From NCBI RefSeq assembly GCF_003931855.1, contig NZ_CP034248.1:4154001-4218000 (forward strand): 64,000 nucleotides of DNA, in the 5' to 3' direction. Shown one piece after another: positions 1 through 10,843 of this stretch; the stretch's first letter is position 1; every line of letters begins with the position of its first letter. The notes beneath the pieces are model-generated. The model worked only from the letters and a program-made list of their open reading frames with translations, was not told where the DNA came from and did no database searches. The translations under genes were made by a program, and so were the position numbers. This DNA is from Paenibacillus lentus (GTDB taxonomy: Bacteria > Bacillota > Bacilli > Paenibacillales > Paenibacillaceae).

Positions 1-30
1 CAACAGCGATTTGATGATGTATTTTCCCAT
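1..30 (-). CDS. Start of an ABC transporter permease (partial, runs off the left edge)
   Basis: Only the first ten codons lie in the window; they read MGKYIIKSLL. This is the usual beginning of a DppB/OppB/GsiC-type inner-membrane permease: a short basic N-terminus leading into the first membrane helix. An AAAGGTG ribosome-binding site sits a few bases upstream of the ATG. The reading frame opens about 145 bases after the stop of the binding-protein gene on the same strand, the normal place for the first permease of such a transporter. The identification rests on ten residues plus context. Confidence 0.55.
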   Translation of the reverse strand, partial: MGKYIIKSLL

Positions 31-175
31 AGCAGCATTCACCTTTCGTAGCCATTCGCGGGCCCTGCCTCCTCAACTCTCAAGCAGTTCAGCCCGATTT
101 AACAAAGCACGGCCGGAACGAAACCACCGTCCCCGCCGTCCTCCGTTATTGATTTAATCTAGTTTCTGCAACAGG

Positions 176-1747
176 TTACTGCGCTGCCGGTGTAATTTCC
201 TCCGCATAGAACAATTCATCACTGCGCGGCTGGAAGTTAACACGTTGATCTACGCCAAACACCCCTTCCATTTGGTACAAATACACCGCAGGGCGATCTT
301 CAGCGAAGATTTGCTGAACCTGCTGATACTCTAACTCTCGAGATGCCGGATCCATATTCACCAGAGCCGACTGCAGCAGTTGCTCGACCTCTGGATTATC
401 GTAATCAGTCTCATCCTTGGCTTCCTCGAACAAGTAACGGTTGTAGTTATTCGATGCGTCGAACAGCGAGTTGCCAATGCCGATCATGAAAATTTCTTTA
501 AACGATTTGGAGCTGTAGCGTTCACTGAACGCGCTCGGTTCAAGCACATCCAGATTTACTTTAAAGCCAACCTGCTCCAGCATGGCCGCCACGACTTCCG
601 ACTGCTCCTTGTACTGGGATGACACGGAAATCGTCAATTCCGGGCCTGCGTCGGCATAACCAGCTTCTTTCAGCAATTCTTTAGCTCTCTCTTGATCGTA
701 TAGCGATTGCTTGTAAAGCGATGGATCGGCTCCAAAGTTGCCTGGAGTTACTGACGTACGCGTAACGACTCCTGCTCCACCCGCAATGCTGTCTACAATT
801 CCTTGCTTGTCGATTGCTAAATCAATCGCTTCTCTGACCTTAGGATCAGAAGTGACAATACCTTCGGTATGACGCAGAATCAATTGCAGCACCCGCTGTG
901 TGGGGGCTTTGACAATTTTCTTGCTGTCTGCGTTTTGAATACGATCGATATCGGTGGACGGAATACCGGATGCCACATCAATGCCTCCGGCGAGCAGCTC
1001 CGACACGCGCGTCGACGCTTCCGGAATTACGCGGAATACAACCTGATCCCATTTCGGCTGACCTTCATAATAATTCTCGTTCTTCACCAGCTCCACGCGA
1101 TCATCCTTAATCCATTTACTGAATTTATAAGGGCCTGTACCCACCGGCTCTTTCAAAAATGCTTCGACACCCTTGTCCTGGATATATTTGGACGGTAGAA
1201 TTCCCGCTCCCATTTTAGACAGCCGATTCAACAATAGCGGATCAGGTTCGCTAGTCACAATATCCACGGTATGCTCATCCACGATGTTCACTTCTACGAT
1301 ATTTTTAAAATATGAGTTCTGTTTCAGCGCTCCATCCTTAGCTACCCGCTCAATCGTAAACTTCACGTCTTCCGCAGTAAAAGGATCACCGTTATGGAAG
1401 GTAACACCTTCCCTCAGCTTGAATTGCCAAGTCGTCTCATTCACCTGCTCCCAAGATGTGGCCAAACCGGGAACCTTGTTTTGCTCGCTGTCGTTTTTTA
1501 GTAAATAGTCGAACACATTCACGATAACCGCTTCACTGGCCGTATTGTTATTGTTATGAGGATCAAAACTTTCGATATCAGTACCAACGCCAAATGTCAG
1601 TGTTTGACTTTTTGTCGCCTCGTACTCAATCTTCTCATCTGCGGATGTGTTAGCACCAGCACCCGTATTCCCGCCTCCGCACGCGGTAACTAGAACCATC
1701 GCTGCCAGTAGTGTCATCCATATACCTATCCATTTCTTTCTTTGCAT
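176..1747 (-). CDS. Oligopeptide/dipeptide-type ABC transporter substrate-binding lipoprotein
   Basis: Extracellular solute-binding protein, family 5 (DppA/OppA/GsiB type), about 523 residues, the normal length. The N-terminus has a basic MQRKK start, a hydrophobic stretch and the lipobox VTAC followed by GGG, so it should be diacylated and anchored outside the membrane. The family signature is clear: WEQVNETTWQFKLREGV, FHNGDPFTAEDV and the LVGTGPY-type segment (here EPVGTGPYKF). I place the start at the ATG with AGGAG eight bases upstream; a GTG three codons earlier is less well placed. It lies 20 bases after an M20 amidohydrolase gene and before a permease, so it probably delivers peptides or N-acylated compounds that the hydrolase then cleaves. 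The substrate cannot be read from the sequence. Confidence 0.9.
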   Translation of the reverse strand: MQRKKWIGIWMTLLAAMVLVTACGGGNTGAGANTSADEKIEYEATKSQTLTFGVGTDIESFDPHNNNNTASEAVIVNVFDYLLKNDSEQNKVPGLATSWEQVNETTWQFKLREGVTFHNGDPFTAEDVKFTIERVAKDGALKQNSYFKNIVEVNIVDEHTVDIVTSEPDPLLLNRLSKMGAGILPSKYIQDKGVEAFLKEPVGTGPYKFSKWIKDDRVELVKNENYYEGQPKWDQVVFRVIPEASTRVSELLAGGIDVASGIPSTDIDRIQNADSKKIVKAPTQRVLQLILRHTEGIVTSDPKVREAIDLAIDKQGIVDSIAGGAGVVTRTSVTPGNFGADPSLYKQSLYDQERAKELLKEAGYADAGPELTISVSSQYKEQSEVVAAMLEQVGFKVNLDVLEPSAFSERYSSKSFKEIFMIGIGNSLFDASNNYNRYLFEEAKDETDYDNPEVEQLLQSALVNMDPASRELEYQQVQQIFAEDRPAVYLYQMEGVFGVDQRVNFQPRSDELFYAEEITPAAQ

Positions 1748-1767
1748 CTCTTCCACTCCTCTAATGA

Positions 1768-2952
1768 TTAATTTCTATTTAAAAATTCAATAGCAATAGC
1801 TGATAGCATGCTTACGCCGTAAGGCATTGCTGCTTCATCCAGATCGAATAAGGGGTGGTGCAGTGGATACTGCGTCCGCTCCTCGCCACAATCCGATCCA
1901 AGCCGGAAAAACACGCCGGGAACGCGGCCGGAATAAAATGCGAAATCCTCTCCTCCCGTGGAGGGCTTTAAATAACGCCATGTCTTGGTGCCGTATAATT
2001 GCTCGCTAACCTCTGTCATAAAGTCAACCATCGCTGGATCATTGATAACAAGAGGATACCCTTCCCCATGCTCGATTTCATACCCAGCCCCGAAGGAGGT
2101 GCAAATCCCGCTGACCACTTGCTCAATCAGCCCAGGCAGCTGCTTTCTTACCTCTGGGGATAAGGTACGAACGGTTCCCGTCAGCTCTACCTCGGGCGCC
2201 AGCGCCGTTCCCATATAACCGCCGGAAATTTTGCCGATCGTAATGACGGCCGGTTCGAGCGGATCAACCATGCGGCTTGTAATGTTCTGCAGCGCGGTAA
2301 TAATTTGCGCGGATACAGCAATGGCGTCGATCCCTTCATGAGGGCGCGCAGCATGCCCGCCTCTACCGAGTACCTTAATCTTAAGGGCATCGGCCGAAGC
2401 AAAAGCCGCCCCCTTGGTTACGCCAAGCTCGCCTGTCTTCAGCCCGGGATAAATGTGCAGACCTGCCATCGCATCGACCACCGGATTTTCCAGGACACCG
2501 TCCTCGATCATTGCTCTCGCGCCTGCCAAGCCTTCTTCCGCAGGCTGAAATATAAATTTGATGTTACCTGCTTTGGGACGCCCAAGACTTGACAGCAATT
2601 GAGCTGCTCCCATCAACATGGCCGTATGGGCATCATGACCGCATAAATGAGCTTTGCCTGGGATTCGCGAGCAATAGTCCGATGTCTTCTGGTCTTGGAT
2701 CGGCAGAGCATCCATATCCGCCCGTAAACCAATCGTCGGTCCCGGCGCATGGCCTTTAAGCAGCCCCACCACTCCGGTTTGTCCTATATTTCTTGTCACC
2801 TCTAGCCCCAGACTCTCCAAATGCCTAGCTACGATTTCTGCCGTTCGGAATTCCTCATACCCTGTTTCAGGGTGACGGTGAAAATCTCTCCGCCATTCGG
2901 TAAGCTGTTGCTGAAGCGGCTTTGCCAAGTCTAAAAGTTCTTTAATGTCCAT
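1768..2952 (-). CDS. M20-family amidohydrolase (peptidase M20D, IAA-amino-acid/hippurate hydrolase type)
   Basis: Cytoplasmic metal-dependent amidohydrolase of about 394 residues that cleaves N-acyl amino acids or related amides. Metal and catalytic motifs are present in family order: RRDFHRHPETGYEEFRT, GLRADMDALPI, CGHDAHTAMLMG, QPAEEGLAGA, a dimerisation-domain histidine in GRGGHAARPHEG, and GGEDFAFY near the end. The start at MDIKEL is preferred because AGGAG lies just upstream and it falls 20 bases after the regulator's stop; longer reading would overlap that gene. It is co-transcribed with the FadR-type repressor and an oligopeptide-type transporter. This suggests import and hydrolysis of an acylated amino acid or peptide; the substrate is unknown. 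Confidence 0.9.
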   Translation of the reverse strand: MDIKELLDLAKPLQQQLTEWRRDFHRHPETGYEEFRTAEIVARHLESLGLEVTRNIGQTGVVGLLKGHAPGPTIGLRADMDALPIQDQKTSDYCSRIPGKAHLCGHDAHTAMLMGAAQLLSSLGRPKAGNIKFIFQPAEEGLAGARAMIEDGVLENPVVDAMAGLHIYPGLKTGELGVTKGAAFASADALKIKVLGRGGHAARPHEGIDAIAVSAQIITALQNITSRMVDPLEPAVITIGKISGGYMGTALAPEVELTGTVRTLSPEVRKQLPGLIEQVVSGICTSFGAGYEIEHGEGYPLVINDPAMVDFMTEVSEQLYGTKTWRYLKPSTGGEDFAFYSGRVPGVFFRLGSDCGEERTQYPLHHPLFDLDEAAMPYGVSMLSAIAIEFLNRN

Positions 2953-2971
2953 AAATCCTGCATTCTCCTTC

Positions 2972-3697
2972 CTAATCCGCCGCAACCACTCTTTCATAAA
3001 TAGCCTCTGCGGAGAACCCGGTGTGACGTCTCATCACTTCGCGCGACTTGATGCTGTCATGGGCCTTCAGCGCTGTCAGAATTTCTGTATGCACTTCGTA
3101 GTTGATCTTCCGGACTTCCTCGTTATAGGGCATTAGATCGAGAGCTGGGTTAATCTTCGTCCGAATATGCCGCACCGCGGACTCCAAGTAGGGATTTCCC
3201 GAAGCTTTGGCAATCGCAAGATGGAATTTGACATCCAGTGCCCGAAACCATTCGCGTGTACATTCCGGTTCCAGGCTCTGATCCAGGTAGTTTTGAAGCA
3301 GCTCAAGCTCACCTGCGGTGATTCGTTCAGCGGCCAGAAAAGCTCCCTCCGGTTCAATAATCTTCCGGTACTCAAACACCATCAGCATCTGTTCCCAATC
3401 CCGTTTAATCTCCTCTGCCGTCCGTTTATGGGAATTAGCCGTCACTGGCTGAATAAAAGTCCCTCCCTTTGCCCCAACCCGCTTCTGAATCAGCCCCTTA
3501 CTCTCCAATTCAGCAAGCGCCTCACGCACCGTGATTCGACTGGCATTGAAAATTTCCGCTAGTTCTCGCTCAGATGGAAGCTGTTCCCCGCTCATAAGCT
3601 CCTTAAGAATAATCGCTTCTTCCAACTGCTCTCTAATAAATTCACTGACCTTTTTCGTCGATACCTTTTCAAAATGGAGGGGAAAATCAGTAGACAT
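2972..3697 (-). CDS. GntR/FadR-family (FCD domain) transcriptional regulator
   Basis: A 241-residue one-component regulator. Residues 10-75 form a GntR winged helix (LPSERELAEIFNASRITVREAL is split across the recognition helix), and the rest is an all-helical FCD ligand-binding domain with EYRKIIEPEGAFLAA and the histidine-containing segments (FHLAIAKASGNPYL, HTEILTALKAHD) that usually hold a metal or carboxylate effector. It is the first gene of the operon with the M20 hydrolase and the transporter, and a perfect palindrome sits right after its own -10 box. The natural inference is autoregulation and control of the whole operon by a substrate or product of the pathway. Confidence 0.9.
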   Translation of the reverse strand: MSTDFPLHFEKVSTKKVSEFIREQLEEAIILKELMSGEQLPSERELAEIFNASRITVREALAELESKGLIQKRVGAKGGTFIQPVTANSHKRTAEEIKRDWEQMLMVFEYRKIIEPEGAFLAAERITAGELELLQNYLDQSLEPECTREWFRALDVKFHLAIAKASGNPYLESAVRHIRTKINPALDLMPYNEEVRKINYEVHTEILTALKAHDSIKSREVMRRHTGFSAEAIYERVVAAD

Positions 3698-3723
3698 GAC
3701 AATTCATCACTCCGAATATTTAT

Positions 3724-3761
3724 GGTCTAGACCTTATACCATTACTATAATACCAAGTAAA
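3724..3761 (-). promoter_or_regulatory. SigA-type promoter with palindromic FadR-type operator
   Basis: On the minus strand TTTACT (3756-3761) and TATAAG (3733-3738) are separated by 17 bases. Directly downstream, overlapping the -10 by one base, is the perfect 10-bp palindrome GGTCTAGACC (3724-3733). FCD-type GntR proteins bind short palindromes of the TGGTnnnACCA class, and a site at the transcription start would block initiation. It stands about 27 bases upstream of the regulator's ATG. Confidence 0.6.
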
Positions 3762-3913
3762 CTTATATGCAATATGTTTATTTATCCGTAGCTCTCCTAA
3801 TCTTGTTACCACAACATCGTTAATACCCTGAATTCATAGCCCCATGGTCAAAATCGGATTCGACTTAACGAGAATGCATTACTGTAGGAATGGCATGCAA
3901 GCGTGTAAGTGAA

Positions 3914-3956
3914 TCGAAAAATAGCGTACGCCCCGTAACTTGGGACGTGCGCTATT
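3914..3956 (-). terminator. Rho-independent terminator after the beta-glucoside operon
   Basis: On the minus strand AATAGCGCACGTCCC pairs with GGGGCGTACGCTATT across a short loop, followed by TTTTTC. The stem has one or two mismatches. It lies about 200 bases beyond the stop of the carboxymuconolactone-decarboxylase-like gene and would end the PTS/glucosidase transcript. Confidence 0.55.
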
Positions 3957-4159
3957 GTCATTCAATATGTAACCCCCAGGCAACTAATCTAAGGTCAGCA
4001 TCCGCCTTAATTGCAATTTGGTGCATTCCAGCGCCTATCCAGGGGAACCTCATCTCCTTATGATGGTCACTCAGAAGACTGCGATGCGGATGCCTCCCGA
4101 AGCTCCAAGCTTCTCTACAGTCATCTCCGGCGTAAGCGTGGAATACGGGGAAATAAGCA
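3957..4159. other. Non-coding or decayed stretch after the CMD-like gene
   Basis: About 200 bases between the small CMD-like gene and the terminator. A minus-strand reading gives a short peptide starting MRFPWIGAGMHQ and ending LVAWGLHIE, with AAGGAG directly against its ATG, too close to be a good ribosome-binding site. I recognise no domain. It may be the decayed remains of another operon gene or just a long 3' untranslated region. Confidence 0.3.
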
Positions 4160-4489
4160 TTACAAATCTTTCGAAAATATTTCTTTTGCAACTGTAATGG
4201 CAGACATTGCTTTCGGCCAGCCAGCATAAAAAGCCAGATGAGTAATAGTTTCAATTAACTCCTCTTCCGTGAGACCATTTTGTATTGCATAGTTTAAGTG
4301 AAAATTCAGTTGCTCCGTATTTCCCCCAGTAACTAAGCTAGCTACAGTGATTAAGCTTCGATCACGTGGAGAAAGTTCTTTACGTTCCCAAACATCTCCA
4401 AACAGAACGCTATCAGTAAGTTCAACTAGTTTAGGCGCAAAGTTGCCGATAGCATTCTGAGCAGCGGTTTGCTCTTTTGAATTTGACAT
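4160..4489 (-). CDS. Carboxymuconolactone decarboxylase (CMD/AhpD-like) family protein
   Basis: A 109-residue single-domain CMD protein. Recognisable segments are DVWERKELSPRDRSLITVASLVTGG, split here by its conserved RDR, and NGLTEEELIETITHLAFYAGWPKAMSA, which carries the conserved histidine and the AGWP motif. The domain is typical for small CMD proteins, which are oxidoreductases or gamma-carboxymuconolactone decarboxylases. It lacks the CxxC pair of AhpD, so peroxidase activity is not supported. AAAGGAG lies just before the ATG, and it follows the glucosidase stop by 18 bases, so it is the last gene of the beta-glucoside operon. Its role in that pathway is unclear. Confidence 0.85.
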   Translation of the reverse strand: MSNSKEQTAAQNAIGNFAPKLVELTDSVLFGDVWERKELSPRDRSLITVASLVTGGNTEQLNFHLNYAIQNGLTEEELIETITHLAFYAGWPKAMSAITVAKEIFSKDL

Positions 4490-4507
4490 TTAAAGCTCTC
4501 CTTTCGA

Positions 4508-5953
<1,446 letters not shown>

Positions 5954-5963
5954 TTAAATATTG

Positions 5964-7850
5964 TTATGCTTTTAAAACTAGCAACTCATTATTAAAATCA
6001 ACTTGTTGAATATTATGATTTGGTATGATGTCAGAATATTTATGCGTATTGGCAACAATGACAGGCGTTTGAGTTACATAACCCTCTTGTTTTATGTTCT
6101 CCAGGTCAAACACCAGCAATGTCTGTCCTTTGGCCACTCTTTGCCCTTCTTCAACGTGAGCTTCAAAATATTTCCCATTTAGTTTCACTGTATTCAATCC
6201 AACATGGATGAGTATTTCAGCACCATCATCGGATAGTAAACCTAATGCATGTTTTTTAGGAAATAATGAAACCACTTTGCCATCAAAAGGAGCAATCACT
6301 TTTCCTTCACTTGGTTCAATGGCAATTCCCTTCCCCATTGCTTCGGAGGCAAAGGCTGTATCTTCTACATCCTTTAGCGGAATCATCTTCCCTTGGATTG
6401 GACTTGTAATGACAATATCTTCAATTGCAATCTCTTCGTTATTTGTAGTTATTTTGTCTGCATCGCTACTATGATTTTGCTGAGGCAACTCTTTTTCGAA
6501 TTTCAGACTTAAGAGATAGGTAAGCACTGCAGTTACGATAGCTGAAATTCCTAGTGCAATCAGGATGTTATAGAGATTCCAAATGTTTTCTCCGATATAT
6601 AGTGGAATAGCTGGAATACCTGATGCACCAGTCGCATAACGTGAGACTCCCATTAATCCAGCGTAAAGACCACCAAATGCGCTACCAATCATTGCAGCAA
6701 TAAGAGGGTATTTTTTAGGTAAATTAACCCCATAAAGAGCTGCCTCTGTAATCCCCATTAATCCGGTTATACCACTGGAGGTCGAGATTTGCTTAAATGA
6801 TGAATCTTTCGTTCTCCAGCCTACAACTAAAGCTGCAGCACCTTGAGAAATATTAGATATAATTGCTCCAGGACCTAAAATATTCTCATATCCTAAAGTA
6901 GTTATTTGAGCTAATGATAATGGAACAATATTATGGTGTAGACCAAACATAACTAGTAATGGCCAAAAAGTTGCAATAATGAAAATGATTAACCAAGCTC
7001 CCTGAGACCCTAAAAAGTCAAATCCCATGGCTAAATAAGTTCCGAAAAATGATCCTAGCGGTCCTAATGCAGTTAAAGAAATAATACCCATAACTAAAAT
7101 TGTAAACATAGGAACAAAGATGATTTTTACAGCGTTTGGTATGATTTTTTTAAAGAATGATTCAATGTAAGATTGCGCCCAAATACTTAATAAAATGGGA
7201 ACAACAGATGAACTATAAGAGACAAGTGTCAACGGAATTCCGAAAACGCTTACATCTTCGCCGGCTGATCGTAATGCAATCAGGTTCGGATGGAGCAAAA
7301 TCCCGGCAGTTACCAACGCAAGTACGGGGCTACATTTTAATTTGTTAGCTGCTGAGAATGCCAATAAAAACGGTAAAAAATAGAAGATAGCGTCGGACAT
7401 GAAATTAACTACATAGTAGGTTTGCGACTCTCTGGACACCAAATTGAATAATAGAAGGATCGCCAAAAGTGCCTTAATCATTCCTGCACCAGCAATAGCT
7501 GGTACGATTGGACTGAATGTACCGGAAATGAAATCGATTAATTTGCCGAATACTCCTACTTTTCTATCATCTGAAGAACTCCCATTTGAATGGTTTATAG
7601 GGTTTAGATGCTTGATAACCTCTGTGTACACCTCTTCAACATGTGTTCCGATAACAACCTGAAACTGTCCACCACTTTGGATCGCATCAATAACACCATC
7701 TAAAGCTTTAATCGCTTGCTGATCGGCCTTCTTATTATCGTTCAGTGCAAATCTAAGTCTGGTCATACAATGGGTTAGTGTAGATACATTTTCACTGCCA
7801 CCAATTTTATCAACAATTTCCTGAGCTAATTTGTCATATTTTCTGCTCAT
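5964..7850 (-). CDS. PTS beta-glucoside transporter, fused EIIBCA
   Basis: A 628-residue membrane permease that imports and phosphorylates beta-glucosides. Domain order is B-C-A: an N-terminal EIIB with the phosphocysteine in LTHCMTRLRF (about C28), a central EIIC of about ten membrane helices (roughly 100-460), and a C-terminal EIIA with the phosphohistidine in ILIHVGLNTV. I choose the MSRKYDKL start because that is where the EIIB homology begins and GAGGGGAG lies 11 bases upstream; the frame is open for 21 more codons but these look like leader sequence. It is the first gene of the operon with the glucosidase and the CMD-like protein. No LicT-type antiterminator gene or obvious RAT site is visible nearby; a cre-like site and a LysR gene lie upstream. 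Confidence 0.95.
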   Translation of the reverse strand: MSRKYDKLAQEIVDKIGGSENVSTLTHCMTRLRFALNDNKKADQQAIKALDGVIDAIQSGGQFQVVIGTHVEEVYTEVIKHLNPINHSNGSSSDDRKVGVFGKLIDFISGTFSPIVPAIAGAGMIKALLAILLLFNLVSRESQTYYVVNFMSDAIFYFLPFLLAFSAANKLKCSPVLALVTAGILLHPNLIALRSAGEDVSVFGIPLTLVSYSSSVVPILLSIWAQSYIESFFKKIIPNAVKIIFVPMFTILVMGIISLTALGPLGSFFGTYLAMGFDFLGSQGAWLIIFIIATFWPLLVMFGLHHNIVPLSLAQITTLGYENILGPGAIISNISQGAAALVVGWRTKDSSFKQISTSSGITGLMGITEAALYGVNLPKKYPLIAAMIGSAFGGLYAGLMGVSRYATGASGIPAIPLYIGENIWNLYNILIALGISAIVTAVLTYLLSLKFEKELPQQNHSSDADKITTNNEEIAIEDIVITSPIQGKMIPLKDVEDTAFASEAMGKGIAIEPSEGKVIAPFDGKVVSLFPKKHALGLLSDDGAEILIHVGLNTVKLNGKYFEAHVEEGQRVAKGQTLLVFDLENIKQEGYVTQTPVIVANTHKYSDIIPNHNIQQVDFNNELLVLKA

Positions 7851-7931
7851 ACAATAAATGACTCCCCTCTTGATTAGTCTAGACATTCTGCTGGGAAAAA
7901 TAAAAGATAACAATACAAATATTGAAGCTTT

Positions 7932-7945
7932 CGAAAGCGCTTAAT
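7932..7945. promoter_or_regulatory. Possible catabolite-response element (cre) upstream of the PTS operon
   Basis: CGAAAGCGCTTAAT matches 8 of the 11 defined positions of the CcpA consensus TGWAANCGNTNWCA. It overlaps the perfect palindrome GCTTTCGAAAGC (7927-7938). It lies about 80 bases upstream of the EIIBCA start, where CcpA control of a beta-glucoside operon is expected. Three consensus mismatches keep this tentative. Confidence 0.45.
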
Positions 7946-8126
7946 AAAAATAAATAGTCGCTTCCCCCTTATACCTTGTGCACCTCCATAGAATAAATAC
8001 TTTAATAATTTTCTTACAAAATAAAAAAGTTATTTATCAGCGATAATTCAAAGGTTCATTCTCGTTGACACCTTTATACTATCACCACATAAATAACTAT
8101 ATCCAATACCTATAATTCATACTTTA

Positions 8127-9008
8127 TTATGCCTGCAAGGCATCTCTAATAAATTGTATAAAGCGAGCAGAGGTTTGGCTCAAGATCTTATGTTTTTTCC
8201 AAACAATTATAGTTCCGAAATTGAGTTCAGGATAAAATGGTCTGAAACAAAGTTGATCTGAATCCCTTATCCCAAGAGCACCTTCAATACATATTGCAGT
8301 TCCCATACCATTTTCTACAAGATTAACTATATTGGAAATCAAATTATAAGTAGCTACAATATGCAAATTAACATATTCATCAGCAAACCAATTAGCTATT
8401 TCATGTTGAACTACAGGCCGGCTAGAAATGATTAAGGGCACCCCAACAAGATCCTGGGGAGTCACATTTTCTTTTTTTGCTAGAGGAGCAGATGCCTTTG
8501 TAAGAATTCCCCATCGTTCCTTTTGTGGCAATCTGATAAAATCGTATTTTTCAAAATTTATAGGTTCTAGTAGAATTCCTACCTCAAGCAATCCTTTATC
8601 TATTCTTTCCTTTATATCATCCCCTGTTCCGCTAAAAATATGATAGCTGACCTGTGGATATTCAACGTAAAATGCTTTTAACAATTTAGCTAACACTTGC
8701 GAAGTCAGTGATTCTACACTGCCTATAAATATTGTTCCTGCTACTAAGTTTTTCTGATCTTTAAATTCTTTCTCCGTCTTATCCACAATGGTAAGGATTT
8801 CTTCTGCTCTCTGACGCAAAAGCATACCGGCATCCGTTAATGATATCTTTCTTTTTCCGCGTATAAGTAGTTGAGTTCCTAACTCTTTTTCTAAATCCGC
8901 CAGTTGTCTGCTTAACGTGGGCTGTGTTACATGTAATATATTAGCCGCATGAGTAATACTTTCTACACGTGCAACTGTAAGAAAATACCGAAGTACCCTT
9001 AACTCCAT
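8127..9008 (-). CDS. LysR-family transcriptional regulator next to the beta-glucoside operon
   Basis: A 293-residue LysR regulator. The N-terminal 60 residues are the winged helix (MELRVLRYFLTVARVES, HVTQPTLSRQLADLEKELG), followed by a linker helix and a periplasmic-binding-protein-like effector domain. TGGAGG lies six bases before the ATG. It is transcribed in the same direction as the PTS/glucosidase genes, with a 275-base AT-rich gap between, so it may control them, although LysR regulators more often act on divergent genes. The effector is unknown. Confidence 0.92.
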   Translation of the reverse strand: MELRVLRYFLTVARVESITHAANILHVTQPTLSRQLADLEKELGTQLLIRGKRKISLTDAGMLLRQRAEEILTIVDKTEKEFKDQKNLVAGTIFIGSVESLTSQVLAKLLKAFYVEYPQVSYHIFSGTGDDIKERIDKGLLEVGILLEPINFEKYDFIRLPQKERWGILTKASAPLAKKENVTPQDLVGVPLIISSRPVVQHEIANWFADEYVNLHIVATYNLISNIVNLVENGMGTAICIEGALGIRDSDQLCFRPFYPELNFGTIIVWKKHKILSQTSARFIQFIRDALQA

Positions 9009-9431
9009 ATTTGCCCTCCATTTTTGTGTTCAATATATAAATTTAGTTTATCATGACCTCTTAAAAAAAGAATCTTTGCTTATTGAAAACGTAGACGCGA
9101 AAAAGGACAAGGATAACCACCAATTCCATCGATTTCCCCCTCCACAGCCTTAAGGCAAATGGGTGCCGGCTGGAATTTGGTAACACATTGGATCCTATTC
9201 CGACGGAAGGATCTTGGAGTCCTCCTGTAAGTTAGACGGATCTGCTATCACTTTAAAGAGAGAGTATCTCTCTGTCCGCATCCGTGATTTTGGCGTTCAA
9301 ACAACGCTTAGATTCACATTTACCAGAGGTGCAGACCAATTATTGGACTTCATTAAGTATAAAACGCCGGATTTGGCCACAACAGAAATAACGATTGTAA
9401 AATTTCTTTTGACTTTCTCTATTCTTCCGCC
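9009..9431. other. Intergenic region between the LysR gene and the symporter terminator
   Basis: About 420 bases without a convincing gene. It contains the upstream region of the LysR gene and a small inverted repeat AGAGAGAGTATCTCTCT near 9256-9272. A plus-strand frame at 9214-9468 starts MESSCKLDGSAITLKREY, but it has no ribosome-binding site, no recognisable domain, and runs through a terminator, so I do not call it a gene. Sequence decay from an earlier gene is possible. Confidence 0.4.
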
Positions 9432-9464
9432 AAAAAAAAGCAGGGGCCCCATGGCCACCTGCTT
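9432..9464 (-). terminator. Rho-independent terminator of the SstT-like gene
   Basis: On the minus strand AAGCAGGTGGCC and GGGGCCCCTGCTT form a GC-rich hairpin followed by an unbroken run of eight T residues. It begins seven bases after the symporter stop codon. Confidence 0.85.
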
Positions 9465-9470
9465 CTGAAT

Positions 9471-10700
9471 TTAAGTGCTCACAATTGCTCTCTTGTCTTC
9501 TTTGCGTTGTTTAGCATATTCGGCAGTCGCCGTAAATAATACGTCTGAGGATGAATTCAGTGCCGTTTCGAAAGAATCCTGCAAAACCCCGATAATGAAG
9601 CCTACGCCGACGACCTGCATGGCGATATCATTTGATATGCCGAACAAGCTGCATGCTAGCGGAATCAGTAGCAGAGATCCACCGGGAACGCCCGAAGCTC
9701 CCGTCGCAGCTATAGCGGATAGGACACTGAGAATCAGCGCTGTGCCGAAATCAACTTGAATGCCGAGCGTATGAACGGCCGCAAGGGTTAAGACGGAAAT
9801 CGTAACCGCCGCACCTGCCATATTGATCGTAGCGCCTAATGGAATGGAGACCGAATAGGTGTCCGGATTCAGCTTTAATTTTTCGCACAGTCTCATATTA
9901 ATCGGAATGTTGGCCGCGGAACTGCGTGTGAAAAATGCCGTTATCCCGCTTTCCCTCAAACAGCTAAATACAAGAGGGTAAGGATTTTCACGAGTGTTCA
10001 GGAATACGATCAATGGATTAACGACAAGGGCTATAAATAGCATACATCCGATCAGGACGAAAAGTAACTTTCCGTAATCGAGCAGTGAGATAAGCCCATT
10101 AGTTGTAATCGTCTCGAATACAAGCCCCATAATTCCGAACGGCGCAAATTGAATGACCCAAGTGACAATTTTGGATATGGCGTCCGAGAAATGAGTGATT
10201 AAATTCTTCGTAGTATCATTAACCCCTTTTAAAGCAAGCCCAAGCAGAATCGCCCAGGCGAGAATACCGATATAATTAGCGCTTAGCAAGGCATTGGCTG
10301 GATTGTCCACAACCTGAAACAGCAGGTTCTTCAACACTTCAACAATGCTTTCAGGTGAAGTCATTTCAGCGGTCTCCGTAACTAGCGAAAGGCTAACCGG
10401 AAAGATAAAGCTAGCTCCGACGGCTACAAACCCCGCCAGAAACGTGCCAATGCCATACAGAACGATAATTTTCTTCATGTTCGTCTGAATCCCTTTTTTA
10501 TGATTGGATATGGTGGACATGACGAGAAACAAAACTAATATGGGGGCGACTGCCTTAAGCGCGGACACAAACAATGATCCGAAAATAGCAATGCCTGTTG
10601 CTTTAGGAACAACTAACGCCAAAATAACCCCAAGTATAATTCCCGCGAAAATTCGTTTTACGAGACTTATCTTGTTCCACTTGAGTATGATTGTTTTCAT
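9471..10700 (-). CDS. sstT: Serine/threonine:sodium symporter, SstT type (DAACS family)
   Basis: A 409-residue integral membrane protein of the dicarboxylate/amino acid:cation symporter family, about eight helices plus two re-entrant hairpins. The start [18 protein letters not shown] and the serine-rich hairpin [14 protein letters not shown], as well as the later [16 protein letters not shown] helix, fit SstT better than the glutamate or dicarboxylate carriers. The ATG of MKTIILKW is chosen because GGAGGAA lies seven bases upstream; the frame stays open for 12 further codons. It has its own strong terminator, and the next upstream gene on the strand is a DadA-like oxidoreductase 144 bases away, which may also act on amino acids. 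Confidence 0.88.
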   Translation of the reverse strand: MKTIILKWNKISLVKRIFAGIILGVILALVVPKATGIAIFGSLFVSALKAVAPILVLFLVMSTISNHKKGIQTNMKKIIVLYGIGTFLAGFVAVGASFIFPVSLSLVTETAEMTSPESIVEVLKNLLFQVVDNPANALLSANYIGILAWAILLGLALKGVNDTTKNLITHFSDAISKIVTWVIQFAPFGIMGLVFETITTNGLISLLDYGKLLFVLIGCMLFIALVVNPLIVFLNTRENPYPLVFSCLRESGITAFFTRSSAANIPINMRLCEKLKLNPDTYSVSIPLGATINMAGAAVTISVLTLAAVHTLGIQVDFGTALILSVLSAIAATGASGVPGGSLLLIPLACSLFGISNDIAMQVVGVGFIIGVLQDSFETALNSSSDVLFTATAEYAKQRKEDKRAIVST

Positions 10701-10843
10701 GATTATTCCTCCGGACAGCATGTTATATTTATGCAACGCCTCGACGCTTTAACGAGACATAGCGATAGTTTATCACGCACATCGCCTTTTGTGAATCCAT
10801 GTAAAGAAGTGTGCAATAAATTTCACAACTCCTCTTTTACAGG

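Noticed and set aside
42..175. Terminator between the first binding-protein gene and the permease
   Set aside because: No convincing hairpin with T-run; the genes are more likely co-transcribed.
380..1508. Plus-strand open frames inside the binding-protein gene
   Set aside because: They lie opposite a gene with clear lipobox and family motifs, have no ribosome-binding sites and no recognisable domains.
9214..9468. Plus-strand frame of 84 residues
   Set aside because: No ribosome-binding site or domain, and it reads through the symporter terminator.
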